64,000 nucleotides of DNA from Paracoccus sp. N5 (GTDB lineage: Bacteria; Pseudomonadota; Alphaproteobacteria; Rhodobacterales; Rhodobacteraceae). The first letter of the stretch is position 1. The number at the start of each line of letters is the position of its first letter. The notes below the pieces were generated by a model. The model did not search any database and was not told where the DNA came from. It saw only the letters and a list, made by a program, of their open reading frames with translations. Made by a program: the position numbers and the translations under genes. Shown piece after piece: positions 47,059-55,431 of the stretch. Where the stretch lies: contig NZ_AQUO01000001.1 of NCBI RefSeq assembly GCF_000371965.1, positions 2,178,001 to 2,242,000 of the forward strand. Reading direction: 5' to 3'.

Positions 47059-47352
47059 TCACCTGCCGGTCCAGGGCTTGAGCTTTCGTGACAAAAAATC
47101 GTTGGCGACGGCCAGCTCTCCGATCTTGGCGTGCAGCGATCGCACCGTCTCCTCGTCGACCTCGGCCTTCTTCTTCCTGCCGCGTTCGAAGATGTCCGAT
47201 GCCCCCTCGAGCAGCGCCTTCTTCCACTGGTGGATCATCGTCGGATGCACGCCGTATTCCGCGGCCAGCTCCGACACGGTGCGCTCGCCCTTCACGGCTT
47301 CCAGCGCCACGCGAGCCTTGAAGCCCGCGTCATGGTTCCTGCGTTTCGACAT
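47059..47352 (-). CDS. IS3-family transposase OrfA
   Basis: A 97-residue helix-turn-helix DNA-binding protein: MSKRRNHDAGFKARVALEAVKGERTVSELAAEYGVHPTMIHQWKKALLEGASDIFERG, followed by a leucine-zipper-like helix (VRSLHAKIGELAVANDFLSRKL). It starts inside the right end of the element. The frame ends just after the slippery heptamer. Confidence 0.95.
   Translation of the reverse strand: MSKRRNHDAGFKARVALEAVKGERTVSELAAEYGVHPTMIHQWKKALLEGASDIFERGRKKKAEVDEETVRSLHAKIGELAVANDFLSRKLKPWTGR
47092..47098 (-). promoter_or_regulatory. Programmed -1 frameshift site (T TTT TTG)
   Basis: On the minus strand the orfA frame reads GAT TTT TTG. A -1 slip on this T6G heptamer continues as TTT GTC ACG into the orfB frame, giving the OrfAB transposase. 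Confidence 0.75.
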
Positions 47353-47433
47353 CGTCTGTTCTCCTCGTTCTTGGAGACCAGCAGACGGAAGATCAGAGCT
47401 TACGTCACTGTCCGATTTTCGGGGAGGTGCTCA

Positions 47434-47718
47434 CTGGCCTCGCCCTGGTTTTGCCGCGTCTTCGAGGGGCGGCCGCGCATCGTCGTCAGCCGGGGGCGGG
47501 TGCATGCCGACCGGCTGCGCCGGCAGGGCATCGGTGTGCAGGAACTCTACAGCAAGCTGCGCCAATGCGGCATCGAGGACCTGGCGCAGGTGAAATTCGC
47601 CATCCTCGAGGCGGACGGCGGCATCTCGATCCTGAAGCACGGCGAGCATGGCGGCGAGGGGCTCTATCAGCCGCCGATGCTGCCGGCGCGGGAAATGGCC
47701 TGGGCCGAACGTCGATGA
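47434..47718 (+). pseudogene. DUF421 membrane protein, 3' part after IS
   Basis: From the second copy of the target CTG the frame reads LASPWFCRVFEGRPRIVVSRGRVHADRLRR and then IGVQELYSKLRQCGIEDLAQVKFAILEADGGISI, the cytoplasmic C-terminal domain of DUF421 proteins, to the TGA at 47716. Joining it to codon CTG at 46166-46168 restores a continuous frame. The stop overlaps the start of the FAD oxidoreductase as ATGA, so that gene was probably co-translated with DUF421 before the insertion. Confidence 0.88.
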
Positions 47719-48947
47719 GCCAGGGCAAGCCGTCCCGCCAGACGCTGAAGCGCCAATTGCGCAGCGGCCATTCCTTCTGGGCCGAGACGCCGGACATCTC
47801 GGTCGCGCCCTTGGCCCAGCCCTCGGCGCGGCGCTGGGACGTGGTGATCGTCGGCACCGGCATTTCCGCCGCACTGCTGGCCGAGCGGCTGACCAGGGCC
47901 AGGCGGCGGGTGCTGATCCTCGACCGCCGCCAGCCGGTGCGCGGCTCGTCGCTCGCCTCGACGGCGATGATCCAGCACGAGATCGACGTGCCGCTGTCGC
48001 ATCTTTCGCGCCGGATCGGCGCGGAGAAGGCGGCGCGGGCCTGGCGCCGCTCGGTCAAGGCGGTCGAGTCGCTTCTGCGCCTGTCGCAGCGCCTCGGCCT
48101 CGACTGCCAGATGCAGCGCAAGCGGGCGCTGTATCTGGCCGGGAACGCGCTGGGCCATCGCGCGCTGGAGGCCGAGGCCGAGGCGCGCCAAGCCGCCGGC
48201 ATCCCGGCCGAATACCTTGGCCGCCAGCAGCTGCTCGACAGCTTCGGCCTCGATCGCACCGGCGCCATCGTCTCGCCCGCCTCGGCCTCGGCCAATCCCG
48301 GCCAATTGACGGCGGCGCTGCTGAACCTGGCCCGGGCGCGCGGGGCCGAGATCGCCTCGCCCTTCGAGGTCGCGGATTTCGCCGAGCTTTCGGACGGGGT
48401 GGCGCTGGCCTCGACCGCGGGGCAGGTGGTGGCGGCGAGCCACGCGGTCTTCTGCACCGGCTACGAATTCCTGCCGCAGATGCTCACGCCCCGGCATCGC
48501 ATCATCTCGACCTGGGCCATCGCCTCGCCCGAAGGCGTGCGCCAGCCCGGCTGGCTGAAGGATTTCCTGGTCTGGGAGGCCTCGGACCCCTACCTCTATT
48601 TCCGCGCCACGCCCACCGGCCGCATCATCGCCGGCGGCGAGGACCAGGCCAGCGCCACCGCCCACGAAGACTCCGAGAAGCTGCGCCGCAACGCGGCCGA
48701 GATCGCCCGCAAGCTGCGCGATCTGACCGGCATCCGCTTTCGCCCGGCCTATGCCTGGGCCGCCGCCTTCGGCGATAGCGACGACGGGTTGCCGATCATC
48801 GACCGGGTGCCGGGCTGCCGGCGCACCCATGCGGTGATGGGCTTCGGCGGCAATGGCATCACCTGGTCGGTGATCGCGGCCGAGGTCACCGCCCGGCGCA
48901 TCGACGGCCGCCCGGATCCCGACGCGGACCTCTACCGCTTCCGCTGA
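47715..48947 (+). CDS. FAD-dependent oxidoreductase (DAO family)
   Basis: A 410-residue flavoprotein. The dinucleotide-binding motif is WDVVIVGTGISAALLAERL (GTGISA at residues 47-52), and the C-terminal FAD-contacting segment is DDGLPIIDRVPGCRRTHAVMGFGGNGITWS, as in D-amino-acid/glycine/sarcosine oxidase relatives. The substrate is unknown. Its start overlaps the stop of the split DUF421 gene, so expression may now depend on read-through or promoter activity from the IS. Confidence 0.88.
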   Translation: MSQGKPSRQTLKRQLRSGHSFWAETPDISVAPLAQPSARRWDVVIVGTGISAALLAERLTRARRRVLILDRRQPVRGSSLASTAMIQHEIDVPLSHLSRRIGAEKAARAWRRSVKAVESLLRLSQRLGLDCQMQRKRALYLAGNALGHRALEAEAEARQAAGIPAEYLGRQQLLDSFGLDRTGAIVSPASASANPGQLTAALLNLARARGAEIASPFEVADFAELSDGVALASTAGQVVAASHAVFCTGYEFLPQMLTPRHRIISTWAIASPEGVRQPGWLKDFLVWEASDPYLYFRATPTGRIIAGGEDQASATAHEDSEKLRRNAAEIARKLRDLTGIRFRPAYAWAAAFGDSDDGLPIIDRVPGCRRTHAVMGFGGNGITWSVIAAEVTARRIDGRPDPDADLYRFR

Positions 48948-49018
48948 CGGAGGCTTGCGCGCCGTGCGGCGGCGCCGCAATCTGGCGCCATGCCAGCAGC
49001 GCGCCAGCGAGGGACAAG

Positions 49019-49408
49019 ATGACGCAGCCGGAGCACCCGCAGGGCCAGCCCGCGATCCGCACCACCGCCATGCCGGCCGACACCAACCCGGCCGGCGACA
49101 TCTTCGGCGGCTGGCTGATGTCGCAGATGGACCTGGCCGCCGGCAATGTCGCGGCCCGCCGCGCGCGCGGGCGCTGCGCCACGGTCGCCGTGGACAGCTT
49201 CACCTTCCACCAGCCGGTCAAGGTCGGCGACGAAGTCTCTGTTTTCGCGACCATCCTGCGTGAAGGTCGCAGCTCGATGCAGCTGCATGTCGAGGCCTGG
49301 CGCCGCTCGCGCGAGGGCGAGGAGACCCAGTGCGTGACCCGGGCGAGCTTCGTCTTCGTGGCGCTGGACGACGACGGCCGTCCGCGTCCGCTGCCGTCCG
49401 CGGATTGA
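49019..49408 (+). CDS. Acyl-CoA thioesterase, YciA-like hotdog protein
   Basis: A 129-residue single hotdog-domain thioesterase. The motifs TTAMPADTNPAGDIFGGWLMSQMDLAAG (with the catalytic Asp near NPAGDIFGGW) and VDSFTFHQPVKVGDEVSVFA are typical of YciA/BACH-type acyl-CoA hydrolases. It probably hydrolyses short- to medium-chain acyl-CoA in the cytosol. It follows the FAD oxidoreductase after 71 bases. Confidence 0.92.
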   Translation: MTQPEHPQGQPAIRTTAMPADTNPAGDIFGGWLMSQMDLAAGNVAARRARGRCATVAVDSFTFHQPVKVGDEVSVFATILREGRSSMQLHVEAWRRSREGEETQCVTRASFVFVALDDDGRPRPLPSAD

Positions 49409-49565
49409 CCATTTCCACCCCGCCTGGCGGGCAGCGGACGGGCAGTCCGGAAAATCCGCGGGCCGGGCCCGGCCTTGCGCATAGAAGCCGGTTGCAATCC
49501 GCAAGCACCGCCGATTAGTCTGACAGGGCGGAATAAAGAACCATAGAAAACAGGGGGCCCGCATC

Positions 49566-50669
49566 GTGACTTCGCCAACCGGCAACGAGGCTTTCGTTGT
49601 CTTCGACCACGTCCAGAAAAGCTATGACGGCCAGACGCTTGTGGTGAAGGACCTGAACCTTTCCATCGGCAAGGGCGAGTTCCTGACCATGCTGGGCCCG
49701 TCCGGCTCGGGCAAGACCACCTGCCTGATGATGCTGGCCGGATTCGAGACCGCCACCCATGGCGAGATCCGGCTGGACGGCCGCAACATCAACGACGTCC
49801 CGCCGCACAAGCGCGGCATCGGCATGGTGTTCCAGAACTATGCCCTGTTTCCGCACATGACCGTGGGCGAGAACCTGTCCTTTCCGCTGGAAGTGCGCGG
49901 CATGGCCAAGGCCGAGCGCGAAAGCCGGGTCGCCCGCGCGCTCGACATGGTGCAGATGGGCCGCTTCGCCAGCCGCCGCCCGGCGCAGCTTTCGGGCGGC
50001 CAGCAGCAGCGCATCGCGCTGGCCCGCGCGCTGGTCTTCGACCCCAAGCTGGTCTTGATGGACGAGCCGCTGGGCGCGCTCGACAAGCAGCTGCGCGAGC
50101 ACATGCAGTTCGAGATCAAGGCCCTGCACGACCGGCTGGGCATCACCGTGGTCTATGTCACCCATGACCAGGGCGAGGCGCTGACCATGTCGGACCGCAT
50201 CGCCGTGTTCAACGACGGCCGCATCCAGCAGCTGGCGCCGCCGCCGGTGCTGTACGAGCAGCCCGAGAACAGCTTCGTCGCCGGCTTCATCGGCGAAAAC
50301 AACGCGCTGCGCGGCACGATCGAGCAGCTTCAGGGCGACAAGGCGCTGGTGCGGCTGCAGAATGGCGAGGTGATCGACGCCACCGCCGTCAACATCCGCG
50401 AAAGCGGCCAGACCACCACGGTCTCGATCCGGCCCGAGCGGGTCGAGTTCAAGCCCGACCTGATGCCCGCCGGCGCCCATACCGTCGAGGCCCAAGTCCG
50501 CGACGTGGTCTATATGGGCGACATCCTGCGCGCCCGGCTGAACGTCGCCGGCCAGGACGATTTCGTGATGAAATACCGCAACACGCTGGGCCAGGTGAAG
50601 CTGTCGCCCGGCCAGACCATCCGCATCGGCTGGCACCCCGAGGATGCGCGGGCGCTGGATCCGGTCTGA
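49566..50669 (+). CDS. potA: Polyamine-type ABC transporter ATP-binding protein (PotA-like)
   Basis: A 367-residue ATPase of a spermidine/putrescine-type importer. Walker A is GPSGSGKT, the signature is LSGGQQQRIALARAL, Walker B is LVLMDEPLGALD and the switch His is in VTHDQGEAL. The C-terminal TOBE domain (SIRPERVEFKPDLMPAGAHTVEAQVRDVVYMGDILRARL) is present. The start is GTG. It is the first gene of a five-gene unit with two binding proteins and two permeases. Confidence 0.88.
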   Translation: MTSPTGNEAFVVFDHVQKSYDGQTLVVKDLNLSIGKGEFLTMLGPSGSGKTTCLMMLAGFETATHGEIRLDGRNINDVPPHKRGIGMVFQNYALFPHMTVGENLSFPLEVRGMAKAERESRVARALDMVQMGRFASRRPAQLSGGQQQRIALARALVFDPKLVLMDEPLGALDKQLREHMQFEIKALHDRLGITVVYVTHDQGEALTMSDRIAVFNDGRIQQLAPPPVLYEQPENSFVAGFIGENNALRGTIEQLQGDKALVRLQNGEVIDATAVNIRESGQTTTVSIRPERVEFKPDLMPAGAHTVEAQVRDVVYMGDILRARLNVAGQDDFVMKYRNTLGQVKLSPGQTIRIGWHPEDARALDPV

Positions 50670-50696
50670 TTTCGTATCGAAAGCAAGGGAGTTGAG

Positions 50697-51779
50697 ATGA
50701 AACGCATGTTGATCCTGACCTCGGCCCTGGTCGCCTCGGCGTCCGTGGCCCAGGCGCAGGACAGGCAGGTGAACCTGCTGTCCTGGGGCGGTGCCTATGG
50801 CAACAGCCACGTTCAGGCCTATGCCAAGCCGTTCGAGGCCAAGACCGGCATCAAGGTCACGGTCGCCGACGCCGACAACCCGGCCACGCCGCTCAAGGCG
50901 CAGGTCGAGGCCGGCAATGTCACCACCGACGTGGCTTCGGTGGAATATGCCGACGCGGTGCGGCTGTGCGACGAGGGGCTGCTGGAAACCATCGACCCGG
51001 CGATCCTGGCGCCCGCGCCGGACGGCGCCGCGGCGGCCGACGACTTCATCGAGGGCGCCGTGACCGACTGTTTCGTCGGCACCGACGTCTATTCGATGAT
51101 CCTGGCCTATGACGACAGCAAGTTCACCGACGCCAAGCCCGCCGGTCCGGCCGATTTCTTCGACACCGCGAAATTCCCCGGCAAGCGCACCATGCGCAAG
51201 GGCGCCAAGTTCAACCTGGAATATGCGCTGCTGGCCGATGGCGTGGCGCCGGACAAGGTCTATGAGGTGCTGGGCACGCCCGAGGGCGTCGATCAGGCCT
51301 TCGCCAAGCTCGACACCATCAAGAACAACGTGATCTGGTGGGAAGCCGGCGCGCAGCCGCCGCAGCTTCTGGCCGATGGCGAGGTCAGCATGGCCTTCGC
51401 CTTCAACGGCCGGATCTTCGACGCGGCGCAGAAAGAGGGCAAGCCCTTCAAGATCGTCTGGGACGGCCAGATCTACGAGATGGAAGGCTGGGTGATCCCG
51501 AAGGGCGCCCCGCACCTGGAGGAGGCCAAGGAGTTCGTCACCTTCTCGACCTCGCCCGAGCCGCAGGCCCGCGCCGCCGAATTCATCAGCTACGGCCCGC
51601 CGCGCAAATCGGCCGCCGCGCTGGTCGGCAATGTCGAGGGCACCGAGGTGCCGATGGGTCCGAACCTGCCGACCTTTGCCGACAACATGGCCGGGGCGCT
51701 CGCCTCGAACCTGGACTTCTGGGTCGACCACGACGCCGAGCTGCAAGAGCGGTTCAACGCCTGGCTGGCGGCGAACTGA
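50697..51779 (+). CDS. ABC transporter periplasmic binding protein 1 (PotD-like)
   Basis: A 360-residue exported solute-binding protein. The signal peptide covers residues 1-20 (MKRMLILTSALVASASVAQA, cleaved before QDRQVN). The mature N-terminus VNLLSWGGAYGNSHVQAY and the PADFFDTAKFPGKRTMRKG hinge region place it with polyamine-type (SBP_bac_8) proteins. The ligand is not certain; related alphaproteobacterial systems also take up other amines or opine-like compounds. It is paralogous to the next gene, which has the same length. Confidence 0.88.
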   Translation: MKRMLILTSALVASASVAQAQDRQVNLLSWGGAYGNSHVQAYAKPFEAKTGIKVTVADADNPATPLKAQVEAGNVTTDVASVEYADAVRLCDEGLLETIDPAILAPAPDGAAAADDFIEGAVTDCFVGTDVYSMILAYDDSKFTDAKPAGPADFFDTAKFPGKRTMRKGAKFNLEYALLADGVAPDKVYEVLGTPEGVDQAFAKLDTIKNNVIWWEAGAQPPQLLADGEVSMAFAFNGRIFDAAQKEGKPFKIVWDGQIYEMEGWVIPKGAPHLEEAKEFVTFSTSPEPQARAAEFISYGPPRKSAAALVGNVEGTEVPMGPNLPTFADNMAGALASNLDFWVDHDAELQERFNAWLAAN

Positions 51780-51790
51780 CGCCAATCCGG

Positions 51791-51815
51791 TCGCGGCGGG
51801 ACCAACCCGCCGCGA
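51791..51815 (+). other. Intercistronic stem-loop after binding protein 1
   Basis: A perfect 10-bp stem TCGCGGCGGG/CCCGCCGCGA (51791-51800 and 51806-51815) with a 5-base loop and no T-run. It probably stabilises the upstream mRNA segment rather than terminating. Confidence 0.7.
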
Positions 51816-51878
51816 TCCGTGAAGCCCGAACGGGCGCGAACCGGCCAACGAGCCGCATAAAACCAACGGGAGTTCGTC

Positions 51879-52961
51879 ATGAAGAAAGTGTTGATCCTGA
51901 CCACGGCCTTGTGCGGGTTGGGAGTTGCGGCGCAGGCCCAGAACAAGGAGGTCAACGTGGTCTCCTGGGGCGGCGCCTATGAGAAATCGCAGGTCGAGGC
52001 CTATAACATCCCCTTCGCCAAGGAGACGGGGATCAAGGTCAACATGATGGCCGCCGACAACCCGGCCACCCCGCTCAAGGCCCAGATCGAGGCCAAGAAC
52101 ATCACCGGCGACGTGTTCGACATCGAGGTCTCGGACGCGATCCGCCTCTGCGACGAGGGCGCGCTGGTCGAGATCGACCCGGCCACCCTGCCGCCGGCGC
52201 CGGACGGCACGCCCGCGACGGAAGACTTCATCCCCGGCGCGCTGCGCGACTGCGCGGTGGCGAACATCTTCTGGGGCACGGTCATCGCCTATGACAAGAC
52301 CAAGTTCCCCGACGGCCCGCCCACCACCGCCGCGGATTTCTTCGACACCGCCAAGTTCCCGGGCAAGCGCGGCCTGCCGAAAAGCCCCAAGCGCACGCTC
52401 TACCTGGCGCTGGTCGCCGATGGCGTCGCGCCCGACCAGGTCTATGAGACGCTGGACACGCCCGAGGGCGTCGACCGGGCCTTCGCCAAGCTCGACACCA
52501 TCAAGAAGGACGTGGTCTGGTGGGAAGCCGGCGCCCAGCCGGTGCAGCTGCTTGCCGATGGCGAGGTCACGATGGCGACCGGCTACAACGGCCGCTTCTT
52601 CGATGCCATGGTGGCCGAGGGCAAGCCCTTCGAGATCATCTGGGACGGCCAGTTCATGGACATGGATATGTTCGCCATTCCCAAGGGCTCGCCCAACCCC
52701 GAGGCGGCGATGCAATACCTGAAATTCGCCACCGACACCCAGCGCCTGGCCGACCAGGCGAAATGGATCGCCTATGGCCCGTCGCGCAAATCCTCGGCGG
52801 CGCTGGTCGGGCTCTATCAGGACGGCAAGACCGAGATGGCCCCGCATATGCCGACCAGCGAGGAGCACATGAAGACCGCCGTCATGGACGACCCGGAATG
52901 GTGGGCCGACCACGATGCCGAGATGGCCGAGCGCTTCAACGCCTGGCTGGCCGCCAACTGA
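51879..52961 (+). CDS. ABC transporter periplasmic binding protein 2 (PotD-like)
   Basis: A 360-residue paralogue of the preceding binding protein. Its signal peptide is MKKVLILTTALCGLGVAAQA, and the mature N-terminus NKEVNVVSWGGAYEKSQVEAYNIPF aligns closely. Shared blocks include DNPATPLKAQ, FFDTAKFPGKR, WWEAGAQP and the C-terminal ERFNAWLAAN. It differs in ligand-region residues (EMEGWVIPKG in copy 1 against DMDMFAIPKG here), which hints at a different ligand range. Confidence 0.88.
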   Translation: MKKVLILTTALCGLGVAAQAQNKEVNVVSWGGAYEKSQVEAYNIPFAKETGIKVNMMAADNPATPLKAQIEAKNITGDVFDIEVSDAIRLCDEGALVEIDPATLPPAPDGTPATEDFIPGALRDCAVANIFWGTVIAYDKTKFPDGPPTTAADFFDTAKFPGKRGLPKSPKRTLYLALVADGVAPDQVYETLDTPEGVDRAFAKLDTIKKDVVWWEAGAQPVQLLADGEVTMATGYNGRFFDAMVAEGKPFEIIWDGQFMDMDMFAIPKGSPNPEAAMQYLKFATDTQRLADQAKWIAYGPSRKSSAALVGLYQDGKTEMAPHMPTSEEHMKTAVMDDPEWWADHDAEMAERFNAWLAAN

Positions 52962-52969
52962 CCCTTGCG

Positions 52970-52997
52970 CCGCCGCCCGGTCCGGTCCGGGCGGCGG
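52970..52997 (+). other. Intercistronic stem-loop after binding protein 2
   Basis: A perfect 11-bp stem CCGCCGCCCGG/CCGGGCGGCGG (52970-52980 and 52987-52997) with a 6-base loop and no T-run, placed nine bases after the stop codon. Confidence 0.7.
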
Positions 52998-53037
52998 CCG
53001 CCGACGATGCCCGCCCTTAGCCTGACGAAGGATCAAG

Positions 53038-54339
53038 ATGTCCAACGCGCTTGACCCCCATGCCGCCATCGTGACCGAAGCCGGCGGCCTCGACCGGGGC
53101 GGACCCCTGCGGACGGCCGACGGCCAGCCGCTGACCCGGGCGCTGGCGCGCAGTTCGCGCCGGGCGCGGCGCCGCGCCTTCCTGCTGGTGCTGCCGCTGC
53201 TGCTGTTCGTGCTGCTGACCTTCCTGCTGCCGATCGGGCAGATGCTGCAACGCTCGCTCAAGAACGACGGCTTCTCGGCCAATATGCCGCAGCTCTCGGC
53301 CTGGTTCCACGAACACCCGCGCGGCACCGAGCCGGACGACGCCGCCTGGGCGGCGCTGGCCGCCGACCTGACCGCCGCGGCCGAGGCGCGCAGCATCGGC
53401 CTGGTCGGGACCAGGGTGAACTACGACATGCCGGGCACGCGCTCGCTCTTCACCTCGGCCGGGCGCAAGGCCCGCGGCGGCATCGAGCCGCCCTATCGCG
53501 AGGCCATCCTCGCGATGGACGAGAAATGGGGCGATCCCAAGCTGTGGTCGGTGATGCGCGAGGCTTCCTCGGCCTATACCGCGAACTTCTACCTGGCGGC
53601 GCTGGACCGGACCCGCGACGACAACGGCAACATCACCATGGCGCCCGAGCAGCAGCAGATCTATGTCAAGCTGTTCCAGCGCACCTTCTGGCTGTCGCTG
53701 GTCATCACCTTCACCACCTTCCTGCTGGGCTTTCCCATCGCGCATCTGCTGGCGACGCTGCCGATGCGCAAGTCGAACCTGCTGATGATCCTGGTGCTCT
53801 TGCCGTTCTGGACCTCGCTGCTGGTCAGGACCACGGCCTGGATGGTGCTGTTGCAGCAGCAGGGCGTGGTCAATGACATCCTGGTCTGGCTGGGGCTGAT
53901 CGGCAACGACCAGCGGCTGCAGATGATCTTCAACCAGACCGGCACGATCATCGCCATGACCCATATCCTGCTGCCCTTCATGATCCTGCCGCTCTATTCG
54001 GTGATGCGCACCATCAACCCCAGCTATGTGCGCGCGGCGCGCAGCTTGGGCGCGACAAGCTGGACGGCGTTCCGGCGCATCTATTTCCCGCAGACCCTGC
54101 CGGGACTCGGGGCCGGGGCGCTTCTGGTCTTCATCCTGGCCGTGGGCTACTACATCACCCCGGCGCTGGTCGGCGGCTCGTCGGGGCAGTTGATCTCGAA
54201 CCTGATCGCCATGCACATGACCCAGACGCTGAACTGGTCCATGGCGGCGGCGCTGGCCGCGCTGCTGCTGGGCGGGGTGCTGATCCTTTACTGGGTCTAT
54301 GACCGCCTCGTCGGCATCGACAACCTGAAACTGGGGTAA
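53038..54339 (+). CDS. Polyamine-type ABC transporter permease 1 (PotB-like)
   Basis: A 433-residue permease, much longer than the ~280-300 of PotB. After a cytoplasmic N-terminus and a first membrane helix (AFLLVLPLLLFVLLTFLLPIG) comes an extra ~150-residue hydrophilic, probably periplasmic, region before the second helix (FWLSLVITFTTFLLGFPIA). The EAA loop that contacts the ATPase is RAARSLGATSWTAFRRIYFPQTLPG. Such insertions occur in alphaproteobacterial homologues. It is six bases from the second permease. Confidence 0.88.
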   Translation: MSNALDPHAAIVTEAGGLDRGGPLRTADGQPLTRALARSSRRARRRAFLLVLPLLLFVLLTFLLPIGQMLQRSLKNDGFSANMPQLSAWFHEHPRGTEPDDAAWAALAADLTAAAEARSIGLVGTRVNYDMPGTRSLFTSAGRKARGGIEPPYREAILAMDEKWGDPKLWSVMREASSAYTANFYLAALDRTRDDNGNITMAPEQQQIYVKLFQRTFWLSLVITFTTFLLGFPIAHLLATLPMRKSNLLMILVLLPFWTSLLVRTTAWMVLLQQQGVVNDILVWLGLIGNDQRLQMIFNQTGTIIAMTHILLPFMILPLYSVMRTINPSYVRAARSLGATSWTAFRRIYFPQTLPGLGAGALLVFILAVGYYITPALVGGSSGQLISNLIAMHMTQTLNWSMAAALAALLLGGVLILYWVYDRLVGIDNLKLG

Positions 54340-54344
54340 CCGCC

Positions 54345-55298
54345 ATGGCGCTTCCGACTTACGCCTCGCCGCTGGAAAAGGTCTGGCACTACGCCTATCT
54401 GGCGATCTGCGCGGCGATCTTCTTCTTCCTGATCGCGCCGATCGTGGTGGTGATCCCGCTCAGCTTCAATGCCGAGCCCTATTTCACCTTCACCGACAAG
54501 ATGCTGTCCTTCGACCCCGAGGGCTATTCGATGCGCTGGTATCGCAGCCTGCTGACCTTCGGCATGGCCAATCCGGACGCGCCGGGCGGGCTCGGCTGGT
54601 GGGCGGATGCCTGGCAGAACGCGAAATGGGTGAATGCGGCGAAATCGTCGATCATCATCGGCTTCTTCTCGACCATCCTCGCCACGGTGCTGGGCACGCT
54701 GGCGGCGCTGGGCCTGTCGCGGCCCGAGATGCCGTTCCGCCGCATCATCATGGCGGTGCTGATCTCGCCGATGATCGTGCCGATCATCATCACGGCGACG
54801 GGGATGTTCTTCTTCTACTCGAACCCCTGCGAGCCCTTGACCTGGATCGGGCTGAACCCGCAATGCGGCAAGCTCGCCGGCACCTATCTGGGCGTGATCC
54901 TGGCCCATGCCACGCTGGGCATCCCCTTCGTCATCATCACGGTGACGGCGACGCTGATCGGCTTCGACCAGTCGCTGAACCGGGCGGCGGCGAGCCTCGG
55001 GGCGAACCCGCGCACGACCTTCTTCCGCATCACCATGCCGCTGATCCTGCCGGGCGTGATCTCGGGCGCGCTCTTCGCCTTCGTCACCTCCTTCGACGAG
55101 GTGGTGGCGGTGCTCTTCATCGCCGGCCCCGACCAGCAGACCATCCCGCGCCAGATGTGGAACGGCATCCGCGAGCAGATCTCGCCGGCGATCCTGGCCG
55201 TCGCCACGCTGCTGGTGATCTTCTCGATCGCCCTGCTCGCGACGGTCGAGATGCTGCGCCGCCGCTCGGAACGGCTGCGGGGCATCACGCCGCATTGA
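54345..55298 (+). CDS. Polyamine-type ABC transporter permease 2 (PotC-like)
   Basis: A 317-residue permease with about six membrane segments. The EAA motif is NRAAASLGANPRTTFFRITMPLILPG. A two-cysteine segment (NPCEPLTWIGLNPQCGKL) lies in a predicted periplasmic loop. It is the last gene of the importer unit and is followed by a hairpin terminator. Confidence 0.88.
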   Translation: MALPTYASPLEKVWHYAYLAICAAIFFFLIAPIVVVIPLSFNAEPYFTFTDKMLSFDPEGYSMRWYRSLLTFGMANPDAPGGLGWWADAWQNAKWVNAAKSSIIIGFFSTILATVLGTLAALGLSRPEMPFRRIIMAVLISPMIVPIIITATGMFFFYSNPCEPLTWIGLNPQCGKLAGTYLGVILAHATLGIPFVIITVTATLIGFDQSLNRAAASLGANPRTTFFRITMPLILPGVISGALFAFVTSFDEVVAVLFIAGPDQQTIPRQMWNGIREQISPAILAVATLLVIFSIALLATVEMLRRRSERLRGITPH

Positions 55299-55323
55299 GC
55301 GGCTCATGCCCCGGCCCTGAACC

Positions 55324-55348
55324 CGCCGCCCTTCGGGGCGGCGTCTTC
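55324..55348 (+). terminator. Terminator of the polyamine-type operon
   Basis: Stem CGCCGCCC/GGGCGGCG (55324-55331 and 55336-55343) closed by a TTCG tetraloop and followed by TCTTC. Confidence 0.75.
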
Positions 55349-55378
55349 ATGGCGGCCCCCACGGCAAAGCCCTTTTCT

Positions 55379-55404
55379 GCCTTCTTTGTTGCAGAAATAC
55401 CCCC
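55379..55404 (+). repeat. Dispersed intergenic motif copy
   Basis: GCCTTCTTTGTTGCAGAAAT then ACCCCC resembles the right arm of the 16117-16179 hairpin. It lies between two convergent genes. Confidence 0.5.
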
Positions 55405-55431
55405 GCCGGAGGCCAGCACCCGCGCCACCCC

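Larger units (their letters stand above)
46169..47433 (-). mobile_element. IS3-family insertion sequence (1265 bp)
   Basis: The imperfect terminal repeats begin TGAGC and share CTCCCC and GGACAGT blocks (left from 46169, right ending at 47433). The element is flanked by a 3-bp duplication CTG (46166-46168 and 47434-47436), normal for the IS3 family. It carries orfA and orfB with a T6G slippery site and looks complete. It interrupts a DUF421 gene. Confidence 0.93.

Noticed and set aside
49515..53396. A 1293-codon open frame antisense to the polyamine-type importer
   Set aside because: Shadow of potA, the two binding-protein genes and the permease; no motif support.
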